A DNA stretch of 36,474 nucleotides, taken from positions 1 through 36,474 of the forward strand of contig JANYKR010000233.1 of NCBI GenBank assembly GCA_025358155.1. Reading direction: 5' to 3'. Origin of the DNA: Betaproteobacteria bacterium. Its GTDB lineage: Bacteria; Pseudomonadota; Gammaproteobacteria; Burkholderiales; Burkholderiaceae_C. Position 1 is the stretch's first letter. Every line of letters starts with the position of its first letter. Made by a program: the position numbers and the translations under genes. Positions 18,158 to 26,079 of the stretch are shown in pieces. Below the pieces are notes generated by a model. That model was not told the origin of the DNA. It saw only the letters and a program-made list of their open reading frames with translations, and did no database searches.

Positions 18158-18721
18158 TCAGCCAGCGCGGCGTGCAGCCTGGCGCGCCTTGACCTCGACC
18201 GGGCGCAGGTCACTGGCGGCCTTGTCGAGCACGCCGTTGACGTACTTGTGGCCGTCGGTGCCGCCAAAGCTCTTGGCCAGTTCCACCGCCTCGTTGATCA
18301 CCACGCGGTAGGGGATGTCGATGCAGTGGGACAACTCGTAGGTGCCGATCATCAGCACCGCGTGTTCGACCGGCGACAGCTCGGTGGTCTTGCGGTCGAC
18401 ATGGCGGGCCAACACCGCGTCCAGCCCTGCCGCTTCTTTGATGCTGCCGTGCAGCAGCGCGTCGAAATGGGCGCGGTCGCACTTCTCGAAACCTTCTTGC
18501 TCACCGATGTGGGCCTCGATCTCGGCGCTGTCAGCGCCACTGACCAGCCACTGGTACAGGCCTTGCAAAGCCAGCTCGCGGGCGCGGCGCCGGGTCGATT
18601 TGGCTTGCGGCTTGCGTGCAGGTGTTGCCGAGTTGGCGGGCTTGCCGGTCTCGGTAGCGGCCGCAGCGCCGGTGTCGAACGCGGAGGGCTCGGCATTGGG
18701 TCGGGTGCCAGTCGCGCTCAC
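18158..18721 (-). CDS. nusB: Transcription antitermination factor NusB
   Basis: A 187-residue all-helical RNA-binding protein that, with NusE, binds boxA and supports rRNA antitermination. The fold begins at about residue 42 ([21 protein letters not shown]) and includes [18 protein letters not shown] and the signature [32 protein letters not shown]-like stretch near the end. About 40 N-terminal residues (Ala/Thr/Pro-rich) precede the fold and look disordered. The start is GTG at 18721, overlapping the ribH stop (GTGA), so it is translationally coupled to ribH, as is common. Confidence 0.96.
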   Translation of the reverse strand: MSATGTRPNAEPSAFDTGAAAATETGKPANSATPARKPQAKSTRRRARELALQGLYQWLVSGADSAEIEAHIGEQEGFEKCDRAHFDALLHGSIKEAAGLDAVLARHVDRKTTELSPVEHAVLMIGTYELSHCIDIPYRVVINEAVELAKSFGGTDGHKYVNGVLDKAASDLRPVEVKARQAARRAG

Positions 18722-19206
18722 GTCAGTTCGTCCAGCAAATTGGCCATCTCGACTGCCACCCTGGCAGCGTCCCGGCCTTTTTCTTCGGCCCGAGCCCAGG
18801 CCTGGGCCTCGTTTTCAACCGTCAGGATCGCGTTGGCCACCGGCAGGCTGTGGTCCAGCGCAATCCGGCTGACGCCGGCGCCGCTCTCGTTGGCCACCAG
18901 CTCGAAGTGGTAGGTCTCGCCGCGGATGATGCAGCCCAGCGCAACCAGCGCGTCGAAGTCGTCACTCTCGGCCATCGCCTGCAACGCAACCGGCACTTCA
19001 AGCGCGCCGGGCACGGTGACGAGGCTGATGTTGTCCGCGGGCACGCCCAGCGCCGCCAGCTCGGCCAGGCAGGCACGCGCCAAGGTGTTGGTCAGGTCGG
19101 CATTGAAGCGGGCTTGCACGATGCCCACGTTCAGCCGCCGGCCGTCCAGCCTGGCTGCGCTGGCTTCGGGATTGCCCTCGATGTCGCCCTTGTTGGCGTT
19201 CTGCAT
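18718..19206 (-). CDS. ribH: 6,7-dimethyl-8-ribityllumazine synthase
   Basis: A 162-residue enzyme joining 5-amino-6-ribitylaminouracil with 3,4-dihydroxy-2-butanone 4-phosphate in riboflavin synthesis. Motifs: [11 protein letters not shown] (substrate Phe), [27 protein letters not shown] with the catalytic His, and [10 protein letters not shown]. The first ~20 residues are an extra hydrophilic lead. ATG 19206 has AAGG at good spacing on the minus strand. It follows ribBA by 41 bases and overlaps nusB. Confidence 0.97.
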   Translation of the reverse strand: MQNANKGDIEGNPEASAARLDGRRLNVGIVQARFNADLTNTLARACLAELAALGVPADNISLVTVPGALEVPVALQAMAESDDFDALVALGCIIRGETYHFELVANESGAGVSRIALDHSLPVANAILTVENEAQAWARAEEKGRDAARVAVEMANLLDELT

Positions 19207-19247
19207 GGAAACCTTAAAAGTGCTTCAAGAAACCGGTAGCGGGGAGA

Positions 19248-20345
19248 TCAATGGCCGGCGGCCACGAAGCTGGTGACCTCCAGCCCGTAGCCCATCATGC
19301 TGGGCATGCGGCGCGGGCTGCCCAGGAGTTGCATGCGCGTGATGGCCAGGTCACGCAGGATTTGCGCGCCCACGCCGTAGGTGCGCAAGTCCATCTGCAT
19401 GCCGCGTTCTGGACGGCTGGCCTGCTGCGGCAGCACTTGCGGCAGCAAGGTCAACACGTCACTGCCGCAATTGAGCAGCACCGCCAACCCGGCCGGCGCG
19501 GCCTGGATCGCTGCCAGCGCCTTGGGCAGGGGCCAGGAATGGCCGCTGCGGCCAGTGTCGAGCAAATCCATGGCAGTGAAGGGTTCATGCACCCGCACCA
19601 TCACCTCGTCGCCGGGCGACCATTGGCCGTGCTGCAGTGCCAGGTGAAGGCCGCCCGAACGGTCACGAAAGGCGATGCACCGGAAGCTGCCTTGCGCCGT
19701 GACCAACTCACGCGCGCCAACCCGCTCGATCAGGGTCTCGTTGTGGATACGGTGCGCGATCAGGTCGGCGATGGTGCCGATCTTCAGGCCGTGCGCCTGG
19801 GCAAAAATCTGCAGGTCGGGCAGGCGGGCCATGGTGCCGTCGTCATTCATGATCTCGCAGATCACCGCCGCCGGCGTGAGGCCGGCCATCGCCGCCAGAT
19901 CACAACCGGCCTCGGTGTGGCCGGCGCGCATCAGCACGCCGCCGTCCTGCGCTTGCAGCGGAAAAATATGACCGGGCTGCACCAGGTCAGCAGCCACCGC
20001 ATCGCGCGCCACGGCCGCCGCCACGGTTCGGGCACGGTCGGCCGCCGAGATGCCGGTGGTCACGCCCTGGGCGGCCTCGATCGACACCGTGAAGGCGGTG
20101 GCGTGCGCAGTGCCGTTGCGGGCGGTCATCGGCGGCAGGTGCAGGCGCTCGCAGCGTTCGCGTGTCAGCGTCAGGCAGATCAGACCCCGGCCGTGCTTGG
20201 CCATGAAGTTGATCGTCTCGGGCGACACGTGGTCGGCCGCGAGCACGAGATCGCCCTCGTTTTCACGGTCTTCTTCGTCAACCAGGATCACCATGCGGCC
20301 AGCGGCCAGCTCGGCCACAAGCTCGGAAACGGGGGATATCGCCAT
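19248..20345 (-). CDS. ribBA: 3,4-dihydroxy-2-butanone-4-phosphate synthase with degenerate GTP cyclohydrolase II domain
   Basis: A 365-residue RibBA-type protein. The N-terminal RibB half (about 1-205) is intact: acidic active-site loop [12 protein letters not shown], the [17 protein letters not shown] segment, [13 protein letters not shown], and [14 protein letters not shown]. It makes the four-carbon unit of riboflavin from ribulose 5-phosphate. The C-terminal half keeps the RibA outline ([18 protein letters not shown]...GYGLEV). However, the zinc-cysteine motif of GTP cyclohydrolase II (GDVLGSLRCDCG type) is absent; its place reads [20 protein letters not shown]. The second activity is therefore probably lost and another ribA must exist. 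ATG 20345 is chosen by homology. No FMN riboswitch is visible upstream. Confidence 0.93.
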   Translation of the reverse strand: MAISPVSELVAELAAGRMVILVDEEDRENEGDLVLAADHVSPETINFMAKHGRGLICLTLTRERCERLHLPPMTARNGTAHATAFTVSIEAAQGVTTGISAADRARTVAAAVARDAVAADLVQPGHIFPLQAQDGGVLMRAGHTEAGCDLAAMAGLTPAAVICEIMNDDGTMARLPDLQIFAQAHGLKIGTIADLIAHRIHNETLIERVGARELVTAQGSFRCIAFRDRSGGLHLALQHGQWSPGDEVMVRVHEPFTAMDLLDTGRSGHSWPLPKALAAIQAAPAGLAVLLNCGSDVLTLLPQVLPQQASRPERGMQMDLRTYGVGAQILRDLAITRMQLLGSPRRMPSMMGYGLEVTSFVAAGH

Positions 20346-20437
20346 CGCCGGATTGTAGGCGGCGAGTCTCGGGTTGACCCTCGGCCCGGCCTTTGGGCGC
20401 GCCACGCTTTGGCCCGGGTCGAGCCGCGCCACAGGCG

Positions 20438-20485
20438 TTGATGCAAGTCAATGGCAGCACTCCGGAATCCGGTAGACTGAAATCC
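20438..20485 (+). promoter_or_regulatory. FNR/ANR-type class II promoter
   Basis: TTGATGCAAGTCAA (20438-20451) differs from the FNR consensus TTGAT-N4-ATCAA at one base. A -10-like TAGACT lies at 20473-20478. This puts the probable start near 20485 and the box centre about 40-41 bases upstream of it, which is the spacing of class II FNR-activated promoters. The ribosome site AAAGG of the downstream SDR gene is at 20516-20520. The -10 is only a four-of-six match. Confidence 0.6.
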
Positions 20486-20526
20486 ACAAAGTCAGGTCGC
20501 AATGCTCGACTCACGAAAGGCTTCCC

Positions 20527-21483
20527 GTGGATGCAATGCAAAGTGTCTGGCGCCAGATGAAGACCTCGCGCAGCTTGCCACTCGGCCCGGTGGCGCTGTT
20601 CTTCCGCTTTGTCAGGCGGGTGCCGGTGTCGGGCAACACGCGCTGTCACTGGTGGTCGCTGCTGTTGCGCCAGCGCCTGGCACCTGCCGGGACGGCGGAT
20701 GACGGGTCACGCCCTGTGCCGGCAGCTGCGGCCGTTGGGATCAACATCGGCCCGGCCGGACTGGCCTGCAAACGACGGGTCGAAACGGCCTTGATTGTCG
20801 GTGTCGGCCCGGGCCTGGGTCATGCACTTGCCAGAACGCTGGCAGCAGCCGGGATGCAGGTGGCGCTGGCCTCGCGCAACGCCGAACGCCTGGACCCCTT
20901 GGTGGATCAGGTGCGGGCTGCCAGCGGCCAAGCGGTTCGGGCCTACGGTTGTGATGCCACCAACGAGCGCTCGGTCCAGTCGCTGATGGCACGGGTGAGC
21001 ACCGATCTTGGCGTGCCCGACCTGGTCATCTACTCACTGCAGAGCTTTGGCCCGGGCCGCACCGTCGACATCGAGGTGCCCGCGTTTGAAGAGGCATGGC
21101 GTCAAAACTGCCTGGGGGGCTTCATCGTGGCCCGTGAGGCGGCACGCTGCATGCTGCCGCTCCGGCGCGGCACCATCGTGCTGGTGGGTTCGACCTCGGG
21201 TTTGCTCGGCCGCGCCGACCACCTCAACCTGGCCGTGGGCAAATTCGGGCTGCGTGCGCTGTCTCAGGTGATGGCGCGCGAGCTGTGGCCTGAGGGAATT
21301 CATGTCGTGCACTGCGTGATCGATGCGGACATCCAGGAGGAGGCCGAGGCCATGGACTACCCCCAGTCCCGGCCCCAGGACATCGCCGACTTGATCGGCA
21401 CCTTGCACCGCCAGCCGCAGAGTTGCTGGTCGAGCGAGATCGATGTCCGGCCCTGGAACGAGCGTTTTTGGGAGCATTGCTGA
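20527..21483 (+). CDS. Atypical short-chain dehydrogenase/reductase lacking the catalytic Tyr
   Basis: A 318-residue protein whose residues ~85-318 are an SDR fold. The nucleotide loop is ALIVGVGPGLGHALA, followed by LASRNAERLDPLV and the catalytic-Ser region VGSTSGLLG. The YxxxK motif is replaced by LAVGK in HLNLAVGKFGLRALSQ, so the Tyr is missing although the Lys remains. The C-terminal IDADIQ and IDVRPWNERF resemble a group of SDR proteins known for replacing Tyr with Phe or other residues. GTG 20527 has AAAGG six bases upstream and fits the promoter. This leaves about 80 unusual N-terminal residues, including a basic hydrophobic stretch LPLGPVALFFRFVRRV. GTG 20716 would give a conventional 255-residue SDR. 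Substrate unknown. Confidence 0.75.
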   Translation: MDAMQSVWRQMKTSRSLPLGPVALFFRFVRRVPVSGNTRCHWWSLLLRQRLAPAGTADDGSRPVPAAAAVGINIGPAGLACKRRVETALIVGVGPGLGHALARTLAAAGMQVALASRNAERLDPLVDQVRAASGQAVRAYGCDATNERSVQSLMARVSTDLGVPDLVIYSLQSFGPGRTVDIEVPAFEEAWRQNCLGGFIVAREAARCMLPLRRGTIVLVGSTSGLLGRADHLNLAVGKFGLRALSQVMARELWPEGIHVVHCVIDADIQEEAEAMDYPQSRPQDIADLIGTLHRQPQSCWSSEIDVRPWNERFWEHC

Positions 21484-21496
21484 AACGCGGGCAAAG

Positions 21497-21524
21497 CCGC
21501 TGCGGGTGGGTCAGTCCCCAGCGG
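21497..21524. terminator. Possible bidirectional hairpin between convergent SDR and bpt
   Basis: CCGCTG (21497-21502) pairs with CAGCGG (21519-21524), with GGG/CCC continuing the stem inside after one bulged C, leaving a nine-base loop. It lies between or across the stop codons of the convergent SDR and bpt genes. There is no strong T-run in either direction, so termination is only possible, not shown. Confidence 0.35.
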
Positions 21525-22269
21525 CAGCAGGTCCAGCCTCGGCCCAGTCCCAGCGCCCGGCCTTGAGCACCTGGTAGGGGCCGAAGCCGGCCTTGTAGGC
21601 CATCTTGCCGCTCTGCGCGATCCAGTAGCCCAGATAGAGGTAGCCGAGCTTGAGCTGGCGCGTCTGCTCAATCTGCCAGAGCACGCCGTAGGTGCCCAGG
21701 CTGCCTTTGAAGTCTGGGTCGTAGAAAGTGTAGACGGCCGAGATACCGTCGCTCAACACATCGACGATGGCCACCATGCGCAGCGTGCCGCTGCCGTCCT
21801 CGGTGGCATCACGGAACTCGACCAGTCGCGAGTTGACCCGGCTTTGCAACAGGAACTGGGTGTACTGGTCGATGCTGTCGTGGTCCATGCCGCCACCGGC
21901 ATGGCGCCCGGCCTGGTAGCGCAGGTAGAGCTGGTAGTGCTCGGGCACAAAACCCAGCCGCAGCACCCGGGATTTGAGGCCCTGGTGCTGGGTCCAGGCG
22001 CGGCGTTGGCTGCGCGTGGCTGCAAAGCTGGCGACCGGTACACGCAGCGGCACGCAGGCGCGGCAGGTGTCGCAGTAGGGCCGGTAGGTGAACATGCCGC
22101 TGCGCCGGAAGCCGTTGGCGACCAGGCCGGAGTAGGCGTCGGCGTTGATCAAGTGGCTGGGCGTGGCCACCTGTGAGCGGGCCAGCCGGTCCGGCAGGTA
22201 GCTGCAGGGGTAGGGCGCCGTGGCATAAAACTGCAGTGACGCGAGCGGTAGTTCTTTGGGGTGCGTCAC
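21511..22269 (-). CDS. bpt: Aspartate/glutamate leucyltransferase (arginyltransferase family)
   Basis: A 252-residue aminoacyl-tRNA-protein transferase that adds leucine to proteins with N-terminal Asp or Glu, marking them for ClpS/ClpAP degradation. The N-terminal ATE domain (about 12-90) contains [14 protein letters not shown] and [25 protein letters not shown] with clustered cysteines. The C-terminal GNAT-like domain (about 105-238) contains [20 protein letters not shown] and [20 protein letters not shown]. Bacterial members of this family are Bpt rather than eukaryotic-like Ate1. The start is GTG at 22269. It is co-directional with aat; the gap between them is filled with 12-bp tandem repeats. 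Confidence 0.94.
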   Translation of the reverse strand: MTHPKELPLASLQFYATAPYPCSYLPDRLARSQVATPSHLINADAYSGLVANGFRRSGMFTYRPYCDTCRACVPLRVPVASFAATRSQRRAWTQHQGLKSRVLRLGFVPEHYQLYLRYQAGRHAGGGMDHDSIDQYTQFLLQSRVNSRLVEFRDATEDGSGTLRMVAIVDVLSDGISAVYTFYDPDFKGSLGTYGVLWQIEQTRQLKLGYLYLGYWIAQSGKMAYKAGFGPYQVLKAGRWDWAEAGPAAAGD

Positions 22270-22284
22270 GGCGGGATCGGTAGC

Positions 22285-22344
22285 GGGTCTGGCGATGGCT
22301 CTGGCGGTGGGTCTGGCGGTGGGTCTGGCGAAGGGTCTGGCGTC
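22285..22344. repeat. Five 12-bp tandem repeats between aat and bpt
   Basis: Five consecutive 12-bp units of the form GGGTCTGGCGNN occupy 22285-22344: endings AT, GT, GT, AA, TC, with one internal variant GGCTCTGGCGGT. The array ends 15 bases before the GTG start of bpt on the minus strand and fills most of the aat-bpt gap (22270-22361). No promoter is evident in it. Confidence 0.85.
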
Positions 22345-22361
22345 TGTGGAGGGATCGGTAT

Positions 22362-23138
22362 TCAGTCAGCCGGGGTGGTTGCGACGGTGGGTGGCACCAG
22401 CGCCAGCATCGACCACAGGCCAGGATCATAGGTCCAGCTGCAGGTGCCCGGTAGTCCCACGGTGCGGGCCAGATGGGCTTCAAAAGCGGCCCGGGAGATC
22501 TCGCGGGCGCCAAAGCTGGCCAGATGCCGGGTGCGCTGCTGGCAGTCGATCAGCGCGATGCCGTGGCCCCGGCAAAAGGCGATGAGGGCGGCCAGCGCGA
22601 TCTTGGACGCATCGGTGCGCCGCGCAAACATCGACTCGCCGAAAAACATCTTGCCCAGCCCGACGCCGTAGAGCCCACCGACCAGCTCGCCGCCGACCCA
22701 GGTCTCGACGCTGTGGGCCAGGCCGGCGCGGTGCAAGGCGCTGTAGGCGGCAATGATCTCGGGTGCGATCCAGGTGCCGCCCTGGCCCTCGCGCGGGGCA
22801 CCGGCGCAGGCCGCTATCACCGCGCCAAAGGCGGTATCGATGCGGATTTCACAGGCCGGGTCGCGGATGAAGCGCCGCAAGGCCTTGCGCAGCGAGTGCG
22901 ACAGCCTGAACTCGGCCACCGGCAGCACCATGCGGGGGTCGGGGCTCCACCACAGCGGCGGGTCGCCCGGGCTGTACCAGGGAAAGATGCCACGCCGGTA
23001 GGCCTCTTGCAGGCGCTGCGGCGTCACGCTGCCACCGGCCGCCAGCAGGCCGGGCGCCTCGCTCGCCGGCCCCTGCGCCAGGGCGGTAGGTGGCAGCGGC
23101 GTGTCGTCGTCGATCCAGATCAGGGGCGTGCCGGGCAT
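22362..23138 (-). CDS. aat: Leucyl/phenylalanyl-tRNA-protein transferase
   Basis: A 258-residue enzyme that attaches Leu or Phe to proteins with N-terminal Lys or Arg, creating substrates for ClpS/ClpAP. Conserved segments: [76 protein letters not shown] and [22 protein letters not shown] 23138 ([12 protein letters not shown]) agrees with the family start, although it has no good ribosome site. A TTG at 23195 would add 19 basic residues. Together with bpt it forms a two-enzyme N-degron tagging unit; no clpS or clpA is in the window. Confidence 0.94.
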   Translation of the reverse strand: MPGTPLIWIDDDTPLPPTALAQGPASEAPGLLAAGGSVTPQRLQEAYRRGIFPWYSPGDPPLWWSPDPRMVLPVAEFRLSHSLRKALRRFIRDPACEIRIDTAFGAVIAACAGAPREGQGGTWIAPEIIAAYSALHRAGLAHSVETWVGGELVGGLYGVGLGKMFFGESMFARRTDASKIALAALIAFCRGHGIALIDCQQRTRHLASFGAREISRAAFEAHLARTVGLPGTCSWTYDPGLWSMLALVPPTVATTPAD

Positions 23139-23214
23139 GTTGCCGGCATTTTGCTTGAGCGGCTTGGCGCTCAGGCGCCGCAGCCAGACCGTCAACCGGC
23201 CGGGCTGCGCAGTC

Positions 23215-23979
23215 TCAGATCGTCACCCCGCCGTCGATCACCAGCGATTGCCCGGTCATGAAGCGGCTGGCCGGGGCTGCCAGGTAGACCGCTGCGCCGG
23301 CGATCTCGTCGGGCTCGCCGATGCGGCGCAGCGGCGTCTCGGCATTGCGCGCGGCCAGGGCCTCGGGGTTGTCCCAGAGCGCCTTGGCAAAGTCGGTCTT
23401 GATCAGGCCGGGTGCGATGCAGTTGACCCGAACGTTGTGCGGCCCGAGCTCGACCGCCAGGTTGCGCGCCAGCTGCATGTCGGCCGCCTTGCTGATGCAG
23501 TAGGCACCGATCACCGACGAGCCGCGCAAGCCGCCGATCGACGAGACGATGATGATCGAGCCGTTGCGCCGGGCCATCATCTGCGGGCAGACCATGGTCA
23601 CCAGCCAGTTGTTGGCAACAATGTTGTTCTCGAGGATTTTGCGGAACTGCTCGTCGGCAATGCCGGCCATCGGCCCGTAGTAGGGGTTGCTGGCGGCGTT
23701 GCACACCAGGGTGTCGATCTGGCCGAACACCGACATCGTGCGGTCCACCAGGGATTGCAGTGCAGCTTTGTTGGACAGGTTGGCGGCGATGGCCAGCGCT
23801 GTGCCCGCGCCGTGCTTTGCGTTGATGGCGTCGGCCACCTCGTCACAGGCGTCTTGCTTGCGTGACGAGATCACCACCTTGGCGCCGTGTTCGGCCATGC
23901 GCTCGGCGATGGCCCGGCCAATGCCACGGGACGAGCCGGTGATGACGGCCACCTGGCCTTGCAGATCAAACAGGTTCAT
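23215..23979 (-). CDS. SDR-family oxidoreductase (FabG-like)
   Basis: A 254-residue classical short-chain dehydrogenase. The Rossmann motif is TGSSRGIG (about 14-21), followed by NAA at the end of strand 4, the catalytic Ser in [10 protein letters not shown], and YCISK with Tyr and Lys. The C-terminus is typical, with [21 protein letters not shown]. Residues [17 protein letters not shown] and [18 protein letters not shown] are like those of glucose/3-ketoacyl reductase-type SDRs. NADP preference is suggested by the Arg/Lys after strand 2 (SSRKQDAC). The frame is open upstream, but ATG 23979 has AAGGAAA at ideal spacing. It is divergent from the SDR at 24142 across a palindrome. The substrate is probably an acyl-CoA or alcohol, by context only. 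Confidence 0.9.
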   Translation of the reverse strand: MNLFDLQGQVAVITGSSRGIGRAIAERMAEHGAKVVISSRKQDACDEVADAINAKHGAGTALAIAANLSNKAALQSLVDRTMSVFGQIDTLVCNAASNPYYGPMAGIADEQFRKILENNIVANNWLVTMVCPQMMARRNGSIIIVSSIGGLRGSSVIGAYCISKAADMQLARNLAVELGPHNVRVNCIAPGLIKTDFAKALWDNPEALAARNAETPLRRIGEPDEIAGAAVYLAAPASRFMTGQSLVIDGGVTI

Positions 23980-24089
23980 GGAATTTCCTTGGGAAGCGGA
24001 TTCGAGGGCCGCACCCGGCGGGTGCGTGAACGGGCAACGCTGCATGCGCATCTTTCCAAGGCGCGGCCAGTTTAGCCATTGGTACTTAC

Positions 24090-24115
24090 GGTATAACCCC
24101 GGCCGGGGCCATACC
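24090..24115. promoter_or_regulatory. 26-bp palindrome in the divergent SDR promoter
   Basis: GGTATAACCCCGG (24090-24102) faces CCGGGGCCATACC (24103-24115), a 13-bp-arm inverted repeat with two mismatched pairs. On the minus strand TTGGTA and TATACC flank its centre 16 bases apart like -35 and -10 boxes, and on plus TATAAC (24092-24097) could be a -10. It is the obvious operator candidate for the local regulator, possibly the tandem-TetR protein at 26080. Confidence 0.55.
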
Positions 24116-24141
24116 AAAACCACCAATCAGCAGGATCTCGA

Positions 24142-25038
24142 ATGAAACTGGACTTTACCGACCAAGTCGCCATCGTCACTGGCGCCGGCGGCGGCCTGGG
24201 CCGTGCCCATGCGATGGCGCTGGCCGCCAGGGGCGCGCGGGTGCTGGTCAACGACCTGGCCGGCGCCGATGGTCTGCCCCACACCGCGCAAGCCGTGGTC
24301 GATGAAATCCTCGCCGCGGGCGGCCAGGCGATGGCCAGCGGCACCTCGGTGACCGACGCGGCGGCCGTGTCGGCGATGGTGACGCAGGTGATGGCGGCCT
24401 GGGGCCGGGTCGACATCCTGGTCAACAACGCCGGCATCCTGCGCGACAAGAGCTTTGCCAAGATGACGATGGACGATTTTCGGCTCGTCATTGAAGTGCA
24501 TTTGATGGGTGCGGTGCACTGCAGCCAGGCGGTCTGGCCGATCATGACGGCGCAAAAGTACGGCCGTATCGTGATGACCACCTCGTCGTCTGGCTTGTAT
24601 GGCAATTTCGGCCAGGCCAACTACGGCGCGGCCAAGATGGCCCTGGTCGGGCTGATGCAGACCCTGTCGATCGAAGGCGCCAAGAGCGGCATCCGCGTCA
24701 ACTGCCTGGCCCCCACCGCCGCCACCGCGATGACCGAGGGCCTGCTGCCGCCCGAGGTGCTGGCGGCCCTGCGGCCCGAGGCGGTGGTGCCGGCGATGCT
24801 GTGGCTGGCCTGCAGCGATGCCCCCAACCGGACGATTGCCTGTGCCGGCGCCGGCACTTTCGAGGCCGCGCACATCACGTTGACGACCGGCCTGCACCTG
24901 GGCATGGGGCCGGACGTGCCCGAACAACTTGCGGCTGCCTGGCCCCGGGTGAGTGAGCGCCAGGGTGAGCAAGTGCCCGGCAGCGGCGCAGCGCAGGGCG
25001 GCAACGAGGTGACGCAGGCTCTGGCAGCGCGCCGCTGA
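24142..25038 (+). CDS. SDR-family oxidoreductase similar to MFE-2 3-hydroxyacyl-CoA dehydrogenases
   Basis: A 298-residue SDR. The glycine motif is TGAGGGLGRAHA (about 14-25), then VLVNDLAG, LVNNAGILRDKSF with the catalytic Asn region, the Ser in VMTTSSSGLYGNFGQANYGAAK, and Tyr and Lys in YGAAK. VNDLAGA, GILRDKSF and GQANYGAAK are features shared with the 3R-hydroxyacyl-CoA dehydrogenase unit of peroxisomal multifunctional enzyme type 2 and its bacterial relatives. Likely reaction: NAD-dependent oxidation of a 3-hydroxyacyl-CoA (inference). The last ~50 residues are a non-conserved Ala/Gln/Gly tail. AGGA precedes ATG 24142. The hydrolase gene follows after 34 bases. Confidence 0.9.
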   Translation: MKLDFTDQVAIVTGAGGGLGRAHAMALAARGARVLVNDLAGADGLPHTAQAVVDEILAAGGQAMASGTSVTDAAAVSAMVTQVMAAWGRVDILVNNAGILRDKSFAKMTMDDFRLVIEVHLMGAVHCSQAVWPIMTAQKYGRIVMTTSSSGLYGNFGQANYGAAKMALVGLMQTLSIEGAKSGIRVNCLAPTAATAMTEGLLPPEVLAALRPEAVVPAMLWLACSDAPNRTIACAGAGTFEAAHITLTTGLHLGMGPDVPEQLAAAWPRVSERQGEQVPGSGAAQGGNEVTQALAARR

Positions 25039-25072
25039 GCCGCCACCGCCCAGGCTCCACCGCCCACCGTCC

Positions 25073-26020
25073 ATGGCCCAGCACAAGCACCCGCCACACT
25101 TTCCCCCGCCCTTGGCGGCTTTTGGCGGCGTCGTGCCCGAGGCGCCGGCCTGGTTCAATGAGGCGATGGCCGATGGGCCCGAGCGCTTCAGCGTAACGGT
25201 GCAAGGCGCACCGATCGAGACCCTGGCCTGGGGCCAGCGTGGTGACCCGGGCCTGCTGCTGCTGCACGGCAACGGCGCGCATGCCGACTGGTTCAGCTTT
25301 GTTGCGCCCCAGCTCAAAGCCGGGCGCCGGGTGGTGGCGATGAGTTTTTCGGGCATGGGCGGCTCGGGCTGGCGCACCCAGTACAGCGTGGCACAGTGGG
25401 CCGACGAGGCGCTGGCCGTGGCCGAGGCCGCCGGCCTGTTCGATGCACCCGTGCTGCCCACCGTGGCGGCGCATTCCTTTGGTGGCTTTGCGCTGATGAA
25501 CCTGGCCTTCCGCCACGGCGAGCGGCTGGCGCGGGCCATCATCATGGACACCCCGCTGCGGCCACCCCCCGGCATCGATGGCCGGCGCCGCCACCGGGCA
25601 GAGAACCTGCGCTCGGCCCGGGTCTACGACAGCGAGGCCGAGGCCTTGATGCGCTTCCGCTTTTTGCCGCCGCAGGGCTGCGGCCACCCGTATGTGGCCG
25701 ACGTGATTGCCCGGCGCGGGCTCAAGCAGGTGGTCGGCCCGCAAGGCCGGCCGGGCTGGGTCTGGCGCTTCGATCCGTTCTTGTTTCGCCATTTTGATTT
25801 TGGCCGTCCCTACCGCGACCTCAAGCAGGCCCATTGCCCGGTCACGCTGGTACGTGGCGGGCGGTCCCGGCTGGTCACGCCCGAGCTGATGGCGCATGCG
25901 GTGGCACTGGCGCCACCCGGCACGCCAGTGCTGGAGCTGGTGGACGCTGACCACCACCTGATGGTGGACCAGCCCCAGGCGCTTGCCGGGCTGCTCGACG
26001 GCCTGGTGCCTCGGGCGTGA
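25073..26020 (+). CDS. Alpha/beta hydrolase
   Basis: A 315-residue alpha/beta-hydrolase. The oxyanion HGNGAHADWFS is near residue 66, the nucleophile elbow is AAHSFGG with Ser near 141, and the acid and histidine are in the last third (ELVDADHHLMVDQP, His near 301). The cap region between strands 6 and 7 is Arg-rich (PPPGIDGRRRHRAENLR). No signal peptide is seen, so it is cytoplasmic. Substrate is unknown; by context an ester, lactone or acyl-CoA thioester is possible. ATG 25073 has no strong ribosome site. It is co-directional with the SDR upstream and the TetR gene downstream. Confidence 0.87.
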   Translation: MAQHKHPPHFPPPLAAFGGVVPEAPAWFNEAMADGPERFSVTVQGAPIETLAWGQRGDPGLLLLHGNGAHADWFSFVAPQLKAGRRVVAMSFSGMGGSGWRTQYSVAQWADEALAVAEAAGLFDAPVLPTVAAHSFGGFALMNLAFRHGERLARAIIMDTPLRPPPGIDGRRRHRAENLRSARVYDSEAEALMRFRFLPPQGCGHPYVADVIARRGLKQVVGPQGRPGWVWRFDPFLFRHFDFGRPYRDLKQAHCPVTLVRGGRSRLVTPELMAHAVALAPPGTPVLELVDADHHLMVDQPQALAGLLDGLVPRA

Positions 26021-26079
26021 AGCGCGTGTTCCGGTTGGGCGCCAGGCGCGCCGCACCCCGGCCCTGAAGGCCGCCAGCA

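Noticed and set aside
16722-18311. A 529-codon plus-strand frame opposite ybgC and the aminotransferase
   Set aside because: Antisense shadow of well-supported genes; low-complexity composition and no ribosome site.
20346-20526. FMN riboswitch upstream of ribBA
   Set aside because: None of the conserved RFN-element blocks is present; the stretch holds only the divergent FNR-type promoter for the other strand.
22285-22344. CRISPR array made of the 12-bp repeats
   Set aside because: Units are directly adjacent with no spacers, are far shorter than CRISPR repeats, and no cas gene is nearby.
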